Translations under genes and position numbers: made by a program
Notes under the pieces: generated by a model
What the model saw: only the letters and a program-made list of their open reading frames with translations
What the model was told of the DNA's origin: nothing
The model's database searches: none
Shown here: positions 41,878-49,808 of the stretch, in pieces
How the letters are laid out: the number at the start of each line of letters is the position of its first letter
Numbering within the stretch: the first letter of the stretch is position 1
Source of the DNA: Leifsonia sp. SCN 70-46
GTDB lineage: Bacteria; Actinomycetota; Actinomycetes; Actinomycetales; Microbacteriaceae
Direction: 5' to 3'
Assembly (NCBI GenBank): GCA_001725325.1
Contig: MEFY01000002.1
Location: forward strand, 62,001 to 126,000
Length of the DNA stretch: 64,000 nt

Positions 41878-41966
41878 CGGTGAAGAACTCAGGCAGAAGC
41901 CGGCTTTCGGGACGAGGAGCACCCTGTGGCGTCCGTGGCGCGGACTCCTGCCTGAGTTCTTCACCG
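41878..41966. repeat. Long inverted repeat, right flank of the DUF559 gene (palindrome B')
   Basis: Perfect 19-bp arms CGGTGAAGAACTCAGGCAG (41878-41896) and its complement (41948-41966) with a 51-base spacer of unrelated sequence. The right arm plus 5 following bases form a 24-base direct repeat with 40991-41014, the right arm of palindrome B. The two palindromes thus bracket the DUF559 gene. With the riboswitch it accounts for most of the 402-base gap from 41829 to 42230. Confidence 0.92.
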
Positions 41967-42013
41967 TCGGAGCACGCGGCCGACCTCCGGGAATACCCAC
42001 AGCGTCGCAGCGT

Positions 42014-42019
42014 TACACT
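42014..42019 (+). promoter_or_regulatory. Putative -10 element of the riboflavin operon
   Basis: TACACT lies about 16 bases before the first base of the FMN aptamer; no clear -35 element is seen. Confidence 0.4.
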
Positions 42020-42034
42020 CGACAGCAGTAAGAA

Positions 42035-42174
42035 CGTGCTCCGGGGTCGGTGAAAGTCCGAACCGGCGGTGATAGTCCGCGACCCGAGTCGACAGACGAG
42101 GTTGAGCCGGTGGAATTCCGGCACCGACGGTAATGGGTTGGCAACAGCCCTCAGTCCGGATGAGAGGAAGCACG
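42035..42174 (+). promoter_or_regulatory. FMN riboswitch (RFN element)
   Basis: The conserved RFN blocks occur in order: GGGGTCGGTGAAAGTCCGAAC, CGGCGGTGATAGTCCGCGACCC (first parts at 42042-42086), GAGCCGGTGGAATTCCGGCACCGACGG and AGTCCGGATGAGAGGAAG. The closing stem P1 pairs 42035-42040 with 42169-42174. There is no clear terminator between the aptamer and ribD (42175-42230), and the segment contains a CTCCTCC run that could pair with the purine-rich GAGAGG, so translational or mixed control is likely. It senses FMN and shuts off the rib operon. Confidence 0.96.
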
Positions 42175-42230
42175 GGGCGTTTGGCGATGCCATCCGCTCC
42201 TCCCCGGAGTCCCAGAGACAGGACGACCGG

Positions 42231-43229
42231 ATGACCTACGAGAAGGCGATGCGCCACGCGCTCACCCTCGCGGCGAACGGACCCGCGCTCGGCGCGAACC
42301 CCCAGGTGGGCTGCGTGCTCCTCGACGCCGACGGCACGATCGTGGCCGAGGGCTGGCACCGCGGCGCCGGCACCCCGCACGCCGAGGTCGACGCCCTGTC
42401 GAAGGTCGAGGATGCGACGGGCCTCACCGCGGTCGTGACCCTCGAGCCGTGCAACCACACCGGCCGCACCGGCCCGTGCTCGCTCGCCCTCATCGCGGCG
42501 GGCGTGGCCAAGGTCGTGTACGCAGTCTCCGACCCCGGCCAGGCGAGCGCGGGCGGAGCGCAGACCCTCCGCGACGCGGGCGTCTCCGTGGAGGGCGGCG
42601 TGCTCGCGGAGGAGGCCGAGGAGTTCCAGCACGTGTGGCTCACGGCGGCGCGCAACGGCCGGCCGTACGTGACCGTGAAGTGGGCGTCCACGCTCGACGG
42701 GCGCGCCGCGGCCTCGGACGGCTCGAGCCAGTGGATCACGGGCACCGCCGCCCGCCAGCGCGTGCACGAGCAGCGCGCCGCGAGCGACGCCATCCTCGTC
42801 GGCACGGGCACGGTGTTCGCCGACGACCCCACCCTCACCGCGCGCGGAGACGCCGGCGAGCTCATGCCCGACCAGCCCCTTCCGGTCGTGGTCGGCGAAC
42901 GGCACATCCCCGGTGACGCGAAGCTGTGGGACCACCCGCGCGGCGTCGTGGAGTCGGGCACGCGGAACCTCGACGAGGTGCTCGCGTGGCTGTTCGAGCA
43001 GGGCATCCGCCGGGTGTACGTCGAGGGCGGTCCGACGCTCGCGAGCTCGTTCATCGCCGCGGGACTCGTCGACGAGTACCTCGTCTACCTCGCGCCCAAG
43101 CTGCTCGGCGGCGACAAGCTCGCGCTCGGGGACCTCGGCATCTCGAGCATCGGCGCGGCGCGCGAGCTGCGCATCCGCTCCGTCGAACCGCTCGGCGACG
43201 ACCTTCTCATAACCGCTAGGAGCAAGTGA
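42231..43229 (+). CDS. ribD: Bifunctional riboflavin deaminase/reductase RibD
   Basis: A 332-residue enzyme catalysing the second and third steps of riboflavin synthesis. The N-terminal deaminase (1-~140) has zinc ligands in PHAEVDAL and LEPCNHTGRTGPC. The C-terminal NADPH reductase has VTVKWASTLDGRAAASDGSSQWITG and VEGGPTLASSFIAAGLVDEYLVYLAPKLLGG. The reductase domain is slightly short, but both halves are intact. It is the first gene after the FMN riboswitch. The stop overlaps ribE by one base (TGATG). Confidence 0.96.
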   Translation: MTYEKAMRHALTLAANGPALGANPQVGCVLLDADGTIVAEGWHRGAGTPHAEVDALSKVEDATGLTAVVTLEPCNHTGRTGPCSLALIAAGVAKVVYAVSDPGQASAGGAQTLRDAGVSVEGGVLAEEAEEFQHVWLTAARNGRPYVTVKWASTLDGRAAASDGSSQWITGTAARQRVHEQRAASDAILVGTGTVFADDPTLTARGDAGELMPDQPLPVVVGERHIPGDAKLWDHPRGVVESGTRNLDEVLAWLFEQGIRRVYVEGGPTLASSFIAAGLVDEYLVYLAPKLLGGDKLALGDLGISSIGAARELRIRSVEPLGDDLLITARSK

Positions 43230-43819
43230 TGTTCACCGGAATCATCGAAGAACTCGGAACCGTGACCGACTGGGCGCCGCACGCGGGCGCCGCGCGCATC
43301 ACGGTGCGCGCGCCCCTCGCCGTCTCCGACGCGAAGCACGGCGACTCCATCTCGGTGAGCGGCGTGTGCCTCACCGTCGTCGAGCAGGGGCCCGACTGGT
43401 TCACCGCCGACGTCATGGCCGAGACCATCGCCATGAGCTGGTTCGACGGCCTGACCGCGGACCGCACGGTCAACATCGAGCGCGCCGCGCAGGTGGGCGA
43501 CCGCCTCGGCGGGCACATCGTGCAGGGCCACATCGACGGCACCTCGACCCTGCTCGAGGTGACCCCCGGCAGCGCGTGGCGCGTGCTCCGCTTCAGCCTG
43601 GGCGAGGATGTCGCGCCCCTCGTCGCCCGCAAGGGCTCCATCGCCGTGGACGGCGTCTCGCTCACGGTGAGCGACGTCGGCCGCGACTGGTTCGAGGTCT
43701 CGCTCATCCCGGAGACCCTCGCCGCCACCACCCTCGGCGCGCTCGCGCCGGGCGACCGCGTCAACATCGAGACGGACATCCTCGCCCGCCACGCCGCACG
43801 ATTCAAGGAGTTCGAATGA
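43229..43819 (+). CDS. ribE: Riboflavin synthase alpha chain
   Basis: A 196-residue enzyme with two similar lumazine-binding domains: MFTGIIEELGTV...GVCLTVV in the first half and GHIVQGHIDGTSTL...GVSLTVSDVG in the second. It dismutates two 6,7-dimethyl-8-ribityllumazine to riboflavin. A TAGGAG ribosome site precedes the ATG. It overlaps ribD by one and ribBA by four bases. Confidence 0.97.
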   Translation: MFTGIIEELGTVTDWAPHAGAARITVRAPLAVSDAKHGDSISVSGVCLTVVEQGPDWFTADVMAETIAMSWFDGLTADRTVNIERAAQVGDRLGGHIVQGHIDGTSTLLEVTPGSAWRVLRFSLGEDVAPLVARKGSIAVDGVSLTVSDVGRDWFEVSLIPETLAATTLGALAPGDRVNIETDILARHAARFKEFE

Positions 43820-45081
43820 GCCTCTCCACCATCCCCGAGGCCGTCGAGGCCCTGCGTGACGGGCGCCCCATCATCGTCGCCGACGACGAGGGCCGCGAGA
43901 ACGAGGGCGACGTCATCATCGCCGCCGAGCTCGCGAGCCAGGAGTGGATCGCCTGGATGGTCAAGCACTCGTCGGGCTTCATCTGCGCGCCCATGACCAA
44001 CGAGATCGCGGACGCCCTCGACCTGCCGCCCATGGTCGCCGTCAACGAGGATCCGCGCGGCACCGCGTACACGGTCTCCGTCGACGCGGCCGACCGGCTG
44101 AGCACGGGCATCAGCGCCGCCGACCGCGCCCACACCCTGCGCGTGCTCGCGAACCCGGGCTCGACGCCCTCCGCGCTGCACCGGCCCGGCCACATCCTGC
44201 CGCTGCGCGCCGTCGACGGCGGGGTGAAGGAGCGCGACGGCCACACCGAGGCCGCCGTCGACCTCATGAAGCTCGCGGGCCTGCGCCCGGTCGCGGCGAT
44301 CTCGGAGATCGTCGCCGACGACGGCGAGATGATGCGGCTGCCCGGCCTGCTGGAGCTCGGCGTGCGCGAGGGCGTGCCCGTCATCACCATCGCCGACCTC
44401 GTGCTGTGGCTCGACGCGAACCACTGCGACGGGATCCCCGACGACATCGAGCCCGTGCTCGAGACCTCGCGCGTCTCGTTCGAGGTCGAGACCACGGTGC
44501 CCACCGAGCACGGGCCGTTCACGGTGCGCGCCTACCGCGACCGCTCCACCGGCGCCGACCACGTCGCCTTCATCAAGGGGCCCCTCACGGAGAACGCGCT
44601 CGTGCGCGTGCACTCGGAGTGCCTCACGGGCGAGGCGTTCGGCTCGCTCAAGTGCGAGTGCGGGCCGCAGCTGCAGGCCGCCCTCGACACCGTGCAGCGC
44701 GAGGGCGGCGTCGTCGTCTACCTGCGCGGCCACGAGGGCCGCGGCATCGGCCTCATCAACAAGCTGCGGGCATACCGTCTGCAGGAGGACGGCCTCGACA
44801 CCCTCGACGCCAACCTCGCGCTCGGCCTCCCCGCCGACGCGCGCGACTACGGGGCCGCGTACGCGATCCTCAAGGATGTCGGCCTCACGACCGTGCGGCT
44901 GCTGAGCAACAACCCCGAGAAGAAGCGCCAGCTCGAGGAGCGCGGCGTCGTCGTGAGCGAGCTCGTCCCGCTCGTCGTCGGGGTCGGCGCGAACAACGAG
45001 GGCTACCTCGACACCAAGCGTGACCGCATGGGCCACGCACTCCCCTCCCACGAAGCACTAGAAGCGAAGGCACACTCATGA
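43816..45081 (+). CDS. ribBA: Bifunctional DHBP synthase / GTP cyclohydrolase II
   Basis: A 421-residue fusion. Residues 1-~205 are 3,4-dihydroxy-2-butanone-4-phosphate synthase (DDEGRENEGDVIIAAE; DRAHTLR; RPGHILPLRA; RDGHTEAAVDL). Residues ~210-410 are GTP cyclohydrolase II with zinc Cys residues in SECLTGEAFGSLKCECGPQL and the catalytic region RGHEGRGIGLINKLRAY. It supplies both branch precursors of riboflavin. AAGGAG is five bases before the ATG. It overlaps ribH by 4 bases. Confidence 0.98.
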   Translation: MSLSTIPEAVEALRDGRPIIVADDEGRENEGDVIIAAELASQEWIAWMVKHSSGFICAPMTNEIADALDLPPMVAVNEDPRGTAYTVSVDAADRLSTGISAADRAHTLRVLANPGSTPSALHRPGHILPLRAVDGGVKERDGHTEAAVDLMKLAGLRPVAAISEIVADDGEMMRLPGLLELGVREGVPVITIADLVLWLDANHCDGIPDDIEPVLETSRVSFEVETTVPTEHGPFTVRAYRDRSTGADHVAFIKGPLTENALVRVHSECLTGEAFGSLKCECGPQLQAALDTVQREGGVVVYLRGHEGRGIGLINKLRAYRLQEDGLDTLDANLALGLPADARDYGAAYAILKDVGLTTVRLLSNNPEKKRQLEERGVVVSELVPLVVGVGANNEGYLDTKRDRMGHALPSHEALEAKAHS

Positions 45082-45548
45082 GCGGCGAAGGCCACCCCGT
45101 ACTCGACACCGACGGCACCGGCCTGAAGGTCACGATCGTCTCCGGCCTGTGGCACCACGCCATCGCCGACGGACTCATCGCGGGCGCGCGCCGCGTGCTC
45201 GACGCCTCGGGCGCCGAGGTCTCGGTCGTGCAGGTGCCCGGCAGCTTCGAGCTCCCGCTCGTGAGCAAGGCGGCGCTGGATGCCGGCGCCGACGCGGTCG
45301 TCGCCCTCGGCGTCATCGTGCGCGGCGGCACCCCGCACTTCGAGTACGTGAGCGCCGCGGCGACCGACGGGCTCACGCGCGTCGCGCTCGACACGGGCAA
45401 GCCTGTGGGGTTCGGCGTGCTCACCCTCGACGACGAGCAGCAGGGCCTCGACCGCGCCGGCCTGCCGGGCTCGAAGGAGGACAAGGGCGCCGAGGCCGCG
45501 GAGGCGGCACTTGCCACGGCGATAGTGCTGCGCAACCTGCGCGGCTAG
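45078..45548 (+). CDS. ribH: 6,7-dimethyl-8-ribityllumazine synthase
   Basis: A 156-residue lumazine synthase of normal length. Motifs: IVSGLWHHAIADGLIAGARRVLDASGAEVSVVQVPGSFELPLVSK, ALGVIVRGGTPHFEYVSAAATDGL and GFGVLTLDDEQQGLDRAGLPGSKEDKGAEAAEAAL. The catalytic His is in GTPHFEYV. Last gene of the riboswitch-controlled operon; no terminator follows, and the MFS gene starts 12 bases later from its own putative promoter. Confidence 0.97.
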   Translation: MSGEGHPVLDTDGTGLKVTIVSGLWHHAIADGLIAGARRVLDASGAEVSVVQVPGSFELPLVSKAALDAGADAVVALGVIVRGGTPHFEYVSAAATDGLTRVALDTGKPVGFGVLTLDDEQQGLDRAGLPGSKEDKGAEAAEAALATAIVLRNLRG

Positions 45549-45560
45549 TAGCCTGACCGG

Positions 45561-46832
45561 GTGACGTCACCCTCGCTCCCCAAGGCCTTCACCCCGTTCG
45601 CCGAGCCCACCCGCAAGGTGCGGGCGCCGTGGATAGCCCTCTTCGCCACGGCGTGGTTCGGCATCTGGATGGCACAGCTCACGCCCGTGCAGCTGCTGCT
45701 GCCCACGCAGGTCGACGACATCGTCAACCCCACCGACTGGACCGAGAGCGTCGTCGCCTTCGGCATCGTCTCCGGCATCGCGGGCGTCTTCGCCCTCATC
45801 ACGTACCCGCTCACGGGCGCGCTGTCCGACCGCACCACCTCGCGGTTCGGCCGGCGCCGCCCGTGGATCGTGATCGGCGCCGTGCTCTTCGCCGTGTCGC
45901 TCATCCTGCTGGGCGTGCAGGACACGATCGTGGGCGTCGGCATCTTCTGGTCGCTCGCCATCATCGGGTTCTGCATCGTGTCGGCGGCGATCACGGCGAC
46001 GATCTCCGACCAGGTCCCCGTGCTGCAGCGCGGCCTCGTGTCGGGCTTCGTCTCGGCCCCGCAGGCGCTCGGCATCGTGGTCGGCCTCCTCGCCGTCGAG
46101 CAGCTTCAGCTCGGCCGGCTCGCCGCCTACGCGGTGGTCGCGGTCGCGATGCTCCTGCTCGTGCTGCCGTTCGTGTTCGTGATCCCCGACGAGGTGCTCC
46201 CCAAGGTGCTGCGGGCGCCGTTCACCGTCGGCGCGCTCATCAAGGGCTTCTGGATCAACCCCGTCGCACATCCGGACTTCGGGTGGACGCTGCTCAGCCG
46301 CATCCTCGTCAACCTGGGCAACGCGCTCGGCACGACCCTGCTGCTGTACTTCATCATGTTCGGGCTCGACCGCCCCGACACCGCGCTCGACGACCTGTTC
46401 AACCTGACGATCGTCTACCTCATCACGTTCATCATCGCCGCGCTCGGGTTCGGCAGGCTGAGCGACGTGATGCGCAGGCGCAAGCCGTTCGTGTACGCGG
46501 CCGCGTACCTGCAGGGGCTCGCGGCCCTGCTGCTCGCGTTCGTGCCCGACATCTCGATAGCGATGGTCGGCGCCGGCCTGCTCGGCCTCGGCTACGGCTG
46601 CTTCATGGCCGTCGACCAGGCGCTCGCGACCCAGGTGCTGCCGAGCTCGCACACGCGCGGCAAAGACCTCGGCATCATGAACATCGCGACGGCCGTGCCC
46701 CAGGCGGTCGCCCCGCTGCTCGGCTCGGTCGTCGTGGCCCTGCTCGGCGGCTTCACGGGGCTGTTCATCGCGTCGGCCGTGTTCGCCGCGCTCGGCGGGC
46801 TCACGGTCATCCGCGTCAAGAGCGTGAAGTAG
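45561..46832 (+). CDS. MFS transporter
   Basis: A 423-residue, 12-helix major facilitator. The loop 2-3 motif GALSDRTTSRFGRRRPWI and the loop 8-9 motif GRLSDVMRRRKPFVY are both present. The overall pattern resembles GPH/SLC45-like sugar carriers more than drug exporters. The position right after the rib operon raises the possibility of flavin transport, but TAGCCT lies 6 bases before the GTG start, suggesting an independent leaderless transcript. Substrate unknown. A palindrome (46836-46903) fills the gap after it. Confidence 0.85.
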   Translation: MTSPSLPKAFTPFAEPTRKVRAPWIALFATAWFGIWMAQLTPVQLLLPTQVDDIVNPTDWTESVVAFGIVSGIAGVFALITYPLTGALSDRTTSRFGRRRPWIVIGAVLFAVSLILLGVQDTIVGVGIFWSLAIIGFCIVSAAITATISDQVPVLQRGLVSGFVSAPQALGIVVGLLAVEQLQLGRLAAYAVVAVAMLLLVLPFVFVIPDEVLPKVLRAPFTVGALIKGFWINPVAHPDFGWTLLSRILVNLGNALGTTLLLYFIMFGLDRPDTALDDLFNLTIVYLITFIIAALGFGRLSDVMRRRKPFVYAAAYLQGLAALLLAFVPDISIAMVGAGLLGLGYGCFMAVDQALATQVLPSSHTRGKDLGIMNIATAVPQAVAPLLGSVVVALLGGFTGLFIASAVFAALGGLTVIRVKSVK

Positions 46833-46835
46833 CCG

Positions 46836-46903
46836 CCCGTGTCTCGCTAAGTTGCGCGTGTAGCGAAGATGTGCGGAACTCCTGCCACTTAGCGAGACAC
46901 GGG
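46836..46903. repeat. Long inverted repeat between convergent genes (palindrome C)
   Basis: Perfect 17-bp arms (46836-46852 and 46887-46903; CCCGTGTCTCGCTAAGT and complement) enclose a 34-base spacer. An alternative inner pairing, AGTTGCGC with GTGCGgAACT, is possible. It fills nearly the whole 73-base gap between the MFS gene and the convergent ABC permease, and could act as a bidirectional terminator. Confidence 0.9.
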
Positions 46904-46905
46904 GG

Positions 46906-47721
46906 TCAGTCGAGGAACAGCGCGCGCAGCCTGCGCGTCGTGAAGACGAGCCCGAGGGCGATCATCACGACGAAGTAGAGCACGTGCACGAGCATGACCG
47001 GCGCGAGCGCGCCCGTCGTGAGTCCGCGCACGAGCTCGACGCCGTGCCAGAGCGGCAGGGCCTGGATGAACCACTGGATCGGCTCCGGGTACACGGTGAG
47101 CGGGTAGAACGTCGCCGAGAACAGGAACATCGGCAGCATGACGAACTGGATCCACTCCATCTGCTGGAACGTCTTCAGGTAGCTCGTGATGCCCATGCCG
47201 AGGCTCGCGAACCCGAAGGCGATGAGCAGGATGGCCGGCAGCGCGAGCACGGCGCTCCACGCGAGGTTGAGCCCGAGCGCCTGCATGACGAGCAGGAACG
47301 TGATGCCGTAGGCGGCGCCGCGCAGCAGCGCGAGGGAGATCTCGCCGAGCGCGACGTCGAGGGGGCCGAGGCGCGTCGCGAGCATGCCCTGGTAGAGCTT
47401 GCCGAAGTGCATCTTGAAGAAGACGTTCCACGTCGAGTCGTAGACCGCGCCGTTCATCGCGGAGACGGCGAGCAGGGCCGGCGCGATGTAGGCCGCGTAC
47501 GGGATCGTGTCGCCCTGGGCGTTCTGCACCCCGCCGATGTAGCCGCCGAGGCCGATGCCAAGCGCGAGCAGGTAGAACACGGGCTCGAAGACGCCCGAGA
47601 GCACGATGATCCAGTTGGTGCTGCGCGTCGCGAGCAGGCCGCGGCCGACGACGGCGCGCGCGTTGCCCGAGTAGAGGGCGCGCACGCCCCCGCTCGCGGG
47701 CCTGGTGGCGGTCGTGGTCAC
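46906..47721 (-). CDS. ABC-2 type transporter permease
   Basis: A 271-residue permease with six transmembrane helices, of the ABC-2/DrrB-NodJ class. It has VFEPVFYLLALGIGLGGYIG near the start and the family-typical MLPMFLFSATFYPLTVYPEPIQWFIQALPLWHGVELVRGLTTG near the C-terminus. The GTG at 47721 overlaps the stop of the next gene upstream (GTGA). With the other permease and the ATPase it forms an export complex, probably for lipids, glycopolymers or antibiotics. Confidence 0.9.
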   Translation of the reverse strand: MTTTATRPASGGVRALYSGNARAVVGRGLLATRSTNWIIVLSGVFEPVFYLLALGIGLGGYIGGVQNAQGDTIPYAAYIAPALLAVSAMNGAVYDSTWNVFFKMHFGKLYQGMLATRLGPLDVALGEISLALLRGAAYGITFLLVMQALGLNLAWSAVLALPAILLIAFGFASLGMGITSYLKTFQQMEWIQFVMLPMFLFSATFYPLTVYPEPIQWFIQALPLWHGVELVRGLTTGALAPVMLVHVLYFVVMIALGLVFTTRRLRALFLD

Positions 47722-48515
47722 TTGTTGAGCCTCCTCGCCGAGATGCGCACGCACAGCTGCCAGCCGAGCACTCCGAGCCCCACGAGGTAGACGACGTGGA
47801 CGGCCGTGAGCCAGATCGGCTCGGTCGGCCCGTACGAGAACTGCCTGCCGAGCTCGCTCGCGTGCCACAGGGGCGAGAGCCATCCGATCCACTGGAGGTA
47901 GAGGGGCAGCTGCGTGAGCGGGAAGATCGTGCCGCTGAAGAGCGTGAGGGGCAGGATGATCGTGCGCTGCAGGATCGCGAACTGGCCGCGGTCCTCCTGG
48001 ATCGTCGCCGCGTAGGCCGCGACGGGCGCGAAGGCGAAGCCCCCGAGGATGCCCGCGACGATCGTCATGGCGCCCCACGGGCCGGTCACGGCGCCGAACG
48101 CGACCATGAAGCCGAAGTAGATGACGGTCGTGAGCACCATGCGGATGACGACGAACAGGAACACCCCGTTGATGATCTGCCGCGGCGAGAGGGGCGCGGC
48201 GTTCATCGCGACGAATATGGGGTTCCACTTGAAGCCCATGAGGATGCCGAACGTGTACTCCTCCTGCGCGACGAGCAGGGCTGCGGACGCGAGCAGGGCC
48301 GGCGCGACGAACTGGAGGTACGTGACATCCGGGTTCGGGCCGACGTTCTGCGTGATGAGGGTCGCGAGGCCGACGCCGAACGCGAAGAGGTAGAGGAACG
48401 GCGTGCCGAGCGCCGTCGCCACGAACGTGCCGGCGTAGCCGCGCATCTCGCGGATCTTGTGCTCGGTGACGTACCAGGCCCTGCCGGTGCGCGCGAGCGG
48501 GGTAGGGGACGTCAT
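47718..48515 (-). CDS. ABC-2 type transporter permease
   Basis: A 265-residue, six-helix permease paralogous to the preceding one. It has ATALGTPFLYLFAFGVGLATLI, the central QEEYTFGILMGFKWNPIFVAMNAAPLSPRQIINGVFL, and LPLTLFSGTIFPLTQLPLYLQWIGWLSPLWHASELGRQF. Two different permeases with one ATPase indicate a heterodimeric channel. The start at 48515 overlaps the ATPase stop (ATGA). Confidence 0.9.
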   Translation of the reverse strand: MTSPTPLARTGRAWYVTEHKIREMRGYAGTFVATALGTPFLYLFAFGVGLATLITQNVGPNPDVTYLQFVAPALLASAALLVAQEEYTFGILMGFKWNPIFVAMNAAPLSPRQIINGVFLFVVIRMVLTTVIYFGFMVAFGAVTGPWGAMTIVAGILGGFAFAPVAAYAATIQEDRGQFAILQRTIILPLTLFSGTIFPLTQLPLYLQWIGWLSPLWHASELGRQFSYGPTEPIWLTAVHVVYLVGLGVLGWQLCVRISARRLNK

Positions 48516-49438
48516 TCGATGAGGCTCCGCCCGGTGAGGCGCAGGAAGACGTCTTCGAGCGACGACCGGCGCACGAGGCTCGTGATGGGCTCGAGCCCGC
48601 GCCTGGTCACCTCGACGAGCGCCTCCTCGCCGCTCGTCGCGTAGACGAGGATGCGGTCGGGCAGCACCTCGAGGCGGTCGCCGACGCCCTCGAGCTTCTT
48701 CGCGGCGCCCTCGTTCTTGTCGGAGCCGAACCGCACCTCGAGCACCTCGCGGCTGGAGTGCTCGCGGATGAGCGCCGCGGGCGACCCCTCCGCCATGATC
48801 TCGCCCTTGTCGACGACGACGAGCCTGTCGCACAGCTGCTCGGCCTCGTCCATGTAGTGCGTGGTGAGCACGAGCGTCGTGCCCTGCTCCTTGAGGCGGA
48901 AGAGCCTGTCCCACAGGATGTGCCGCGCCTGCGGGTCGAGGCCCGTCGTGGGCTCGTCGAGCAGCAGGATGCGCGGCTCGTTGATGAGCGCGCGGGCGAT
49001 CGTGAGGCGCCGCTTCATGCCCCCGGAGAGGTCGTCGACCTTCGCCTTGGCGCGGTCGGCGAGCTGCGCGAACTCGAGCAGCTCGTCGGCCCGCCTGGCG
49101 ATCGTCGCGCGCGGCAGGCCGAAGTAGCGCCCGTAGACGAGCAGGTTGTCGCGCACGCGCAGCTCGGTGTCGAGGTTGTCGGCCTGGGGCACGACGCCCA
49201 GCTGCGAGCGGATCTCGGGGCCGTGCTCGTTCGGGTCCATGCCCAGGATCGACAGGTCGCCGCTCGTGCGCGTCGAGACCGCGCCCACCATGCGCATGGT
49301 CGTGGACTTGCCGGCGCCGTTGGGGCCGAGCAGGCCGAACGACTCGCCGGGGGCGACCTCGAAGCTGATGCCGCCGACGGCGGTGAAGTCGTTGTACGTC
49401 TTGGTGAGCGCGTTCGCTGTGATCACGGGAGTTGGCAC
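48512..49438 (-). CDS. ABC exporter ATPase, DrrA-like
   Basis: A 308-residue ATPase. Walker A GPNGAGKSTT (~residue 38), signature LSGGMKRRLTIARAL, Walker B ILLLDEPTTGLDP, H-loop LTTHYMDEAEQL. The C-terminal ~80 residues form the regulatory extension seen in DrrA/NodI proteins. It begins with GTG at 49438, and TAGGGT (49445-49450) lies 6 bases upstream, indicating a leaderless mRNA. The divergent small HTH gene, 98 bases away, with two operators in the gap, may control this export operon. Confidence 0.93.
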   Translation of the reverse strand: MPTPVITANALTKTYNDFTAVGGISFEVAPGESFGLLGPNGAGKSTTMRMVGAVSTRTSGDLSILGMDPNEHGPEIRSQLGVVPQADNLDTELRVRDNLLVYGRYFGLPRATIARRADELLEFAQLADRAKAKVDDLSGGMKRRLTIARALINEPRILLLDEPTTGLDPQARHILWDRLFRLKEQGTTLVLTTHYMDEAEQLCDRLVVVDKGEIMAEGSPAALIREHSSREVLEVRFGSDKNEGAAKKLEGVGDRLEVLPDRILVYATSGEEALVEVTRRGLEPITSLVRRSSLEDVFLRLTGRSLIE

Positions 49439-49487
49439 CCGACGACCCTAACAAGAACCGGCGACATGTTCACACTGTCCACTCGAC

Positions 49488-49505
49488 TGTCAACCCAAGT
49501 TGACA
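49488..49505. promoter_or_regulatory. Operator 1 of the small HTH regulator
   Basis: A perfect 7-bp inverted repeat TGTCAAC-N4-GTTGACA. Its right half contains a perfect TTGACA -35 element (49500-49505) for the HTH gene. Same half-site as operator 2, centre-to-centre 29 bp. Confidence 0.75.
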
Positions 49506-49529
49506 TCGACCACAGCTGTCAACTACGGT
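49500..49529 (+). promoter_or_regulatory. Promoter of the small HTH gene
   Basis: TTGACA (49500-49505) and TACGGT (49524-49529) are 18 bases apart; the -10 ends 7 bases before the ATG, so the transcript is probably leaderless. Both hexamers lie within the operators. Confidence 0.7.
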
Positions 49530-49536
49530 TGACAGC
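49515..49536. promoter_or_regulatory. Operator 2 of the small HTH regulator
   Basis: A perfect 9-bp inverted repeat GCTGTCAAC-N4-GTTGACAGC that abuts the ATG at 49537 and covers the -10 element. Binding here would block transcription of the HTH gene. Confidence 0.78.
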
Positions 49537-49752
49537 ATGGACTCCGGGACCATCCACACCCTCGCCGCCTCGGCGGGCTCGGACGACCCGATCGTCGCGC
49601 TCAACGCGATAGCCGAGCTGCACCGCGAGCTCGACCGGGTCGAGGCCGTCACCGTGCGCCGCGCCCGCAACGCCGGCGCGCCGTGGCAGCTCATCGCCGC
49701 CGCCCTCGGCGTCTCTCGCCAGGCCGTGCACAAGAAGTACGGCCGCGGCTGA
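49537..49752 (+). CDS. Small helix-turn-helix regulator
   Basis: A 71-residue protein. Residues ~18-40 form a helix (VALNAIAELHRELDRVEAVTVRRARNAG), followed by a helix-turn-helix APWQLIAAALGVSRQAVHKKYGRG, where SRQAVHKKYG is the recognition helix. Similar short proteins occur widely in actinobacteria, but I know of no established function. Two perfect TGTCAAC-N4-GTTGACA-type operators cover its promoter, so it very probably autoregulates. The multidrug-type ABC gene 56 bases downstream and the divergent exporter operon are likely further targets. No ligand-binding domain is present, so signal input is unclear. Confidence 0.8.
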   Translation: MDSGTIHTLAASAGSDDPIVALNAIAELHRELDRVEAVTVRRARNAGAPWQLIAAALGVSRQAVHKKYGRG

Positions 49753-49808
49753 CACATACCCCTCCCGCAGTACGCGCGCGACAGCGCGCCACGAAAGACT
49801 AAGGAACC

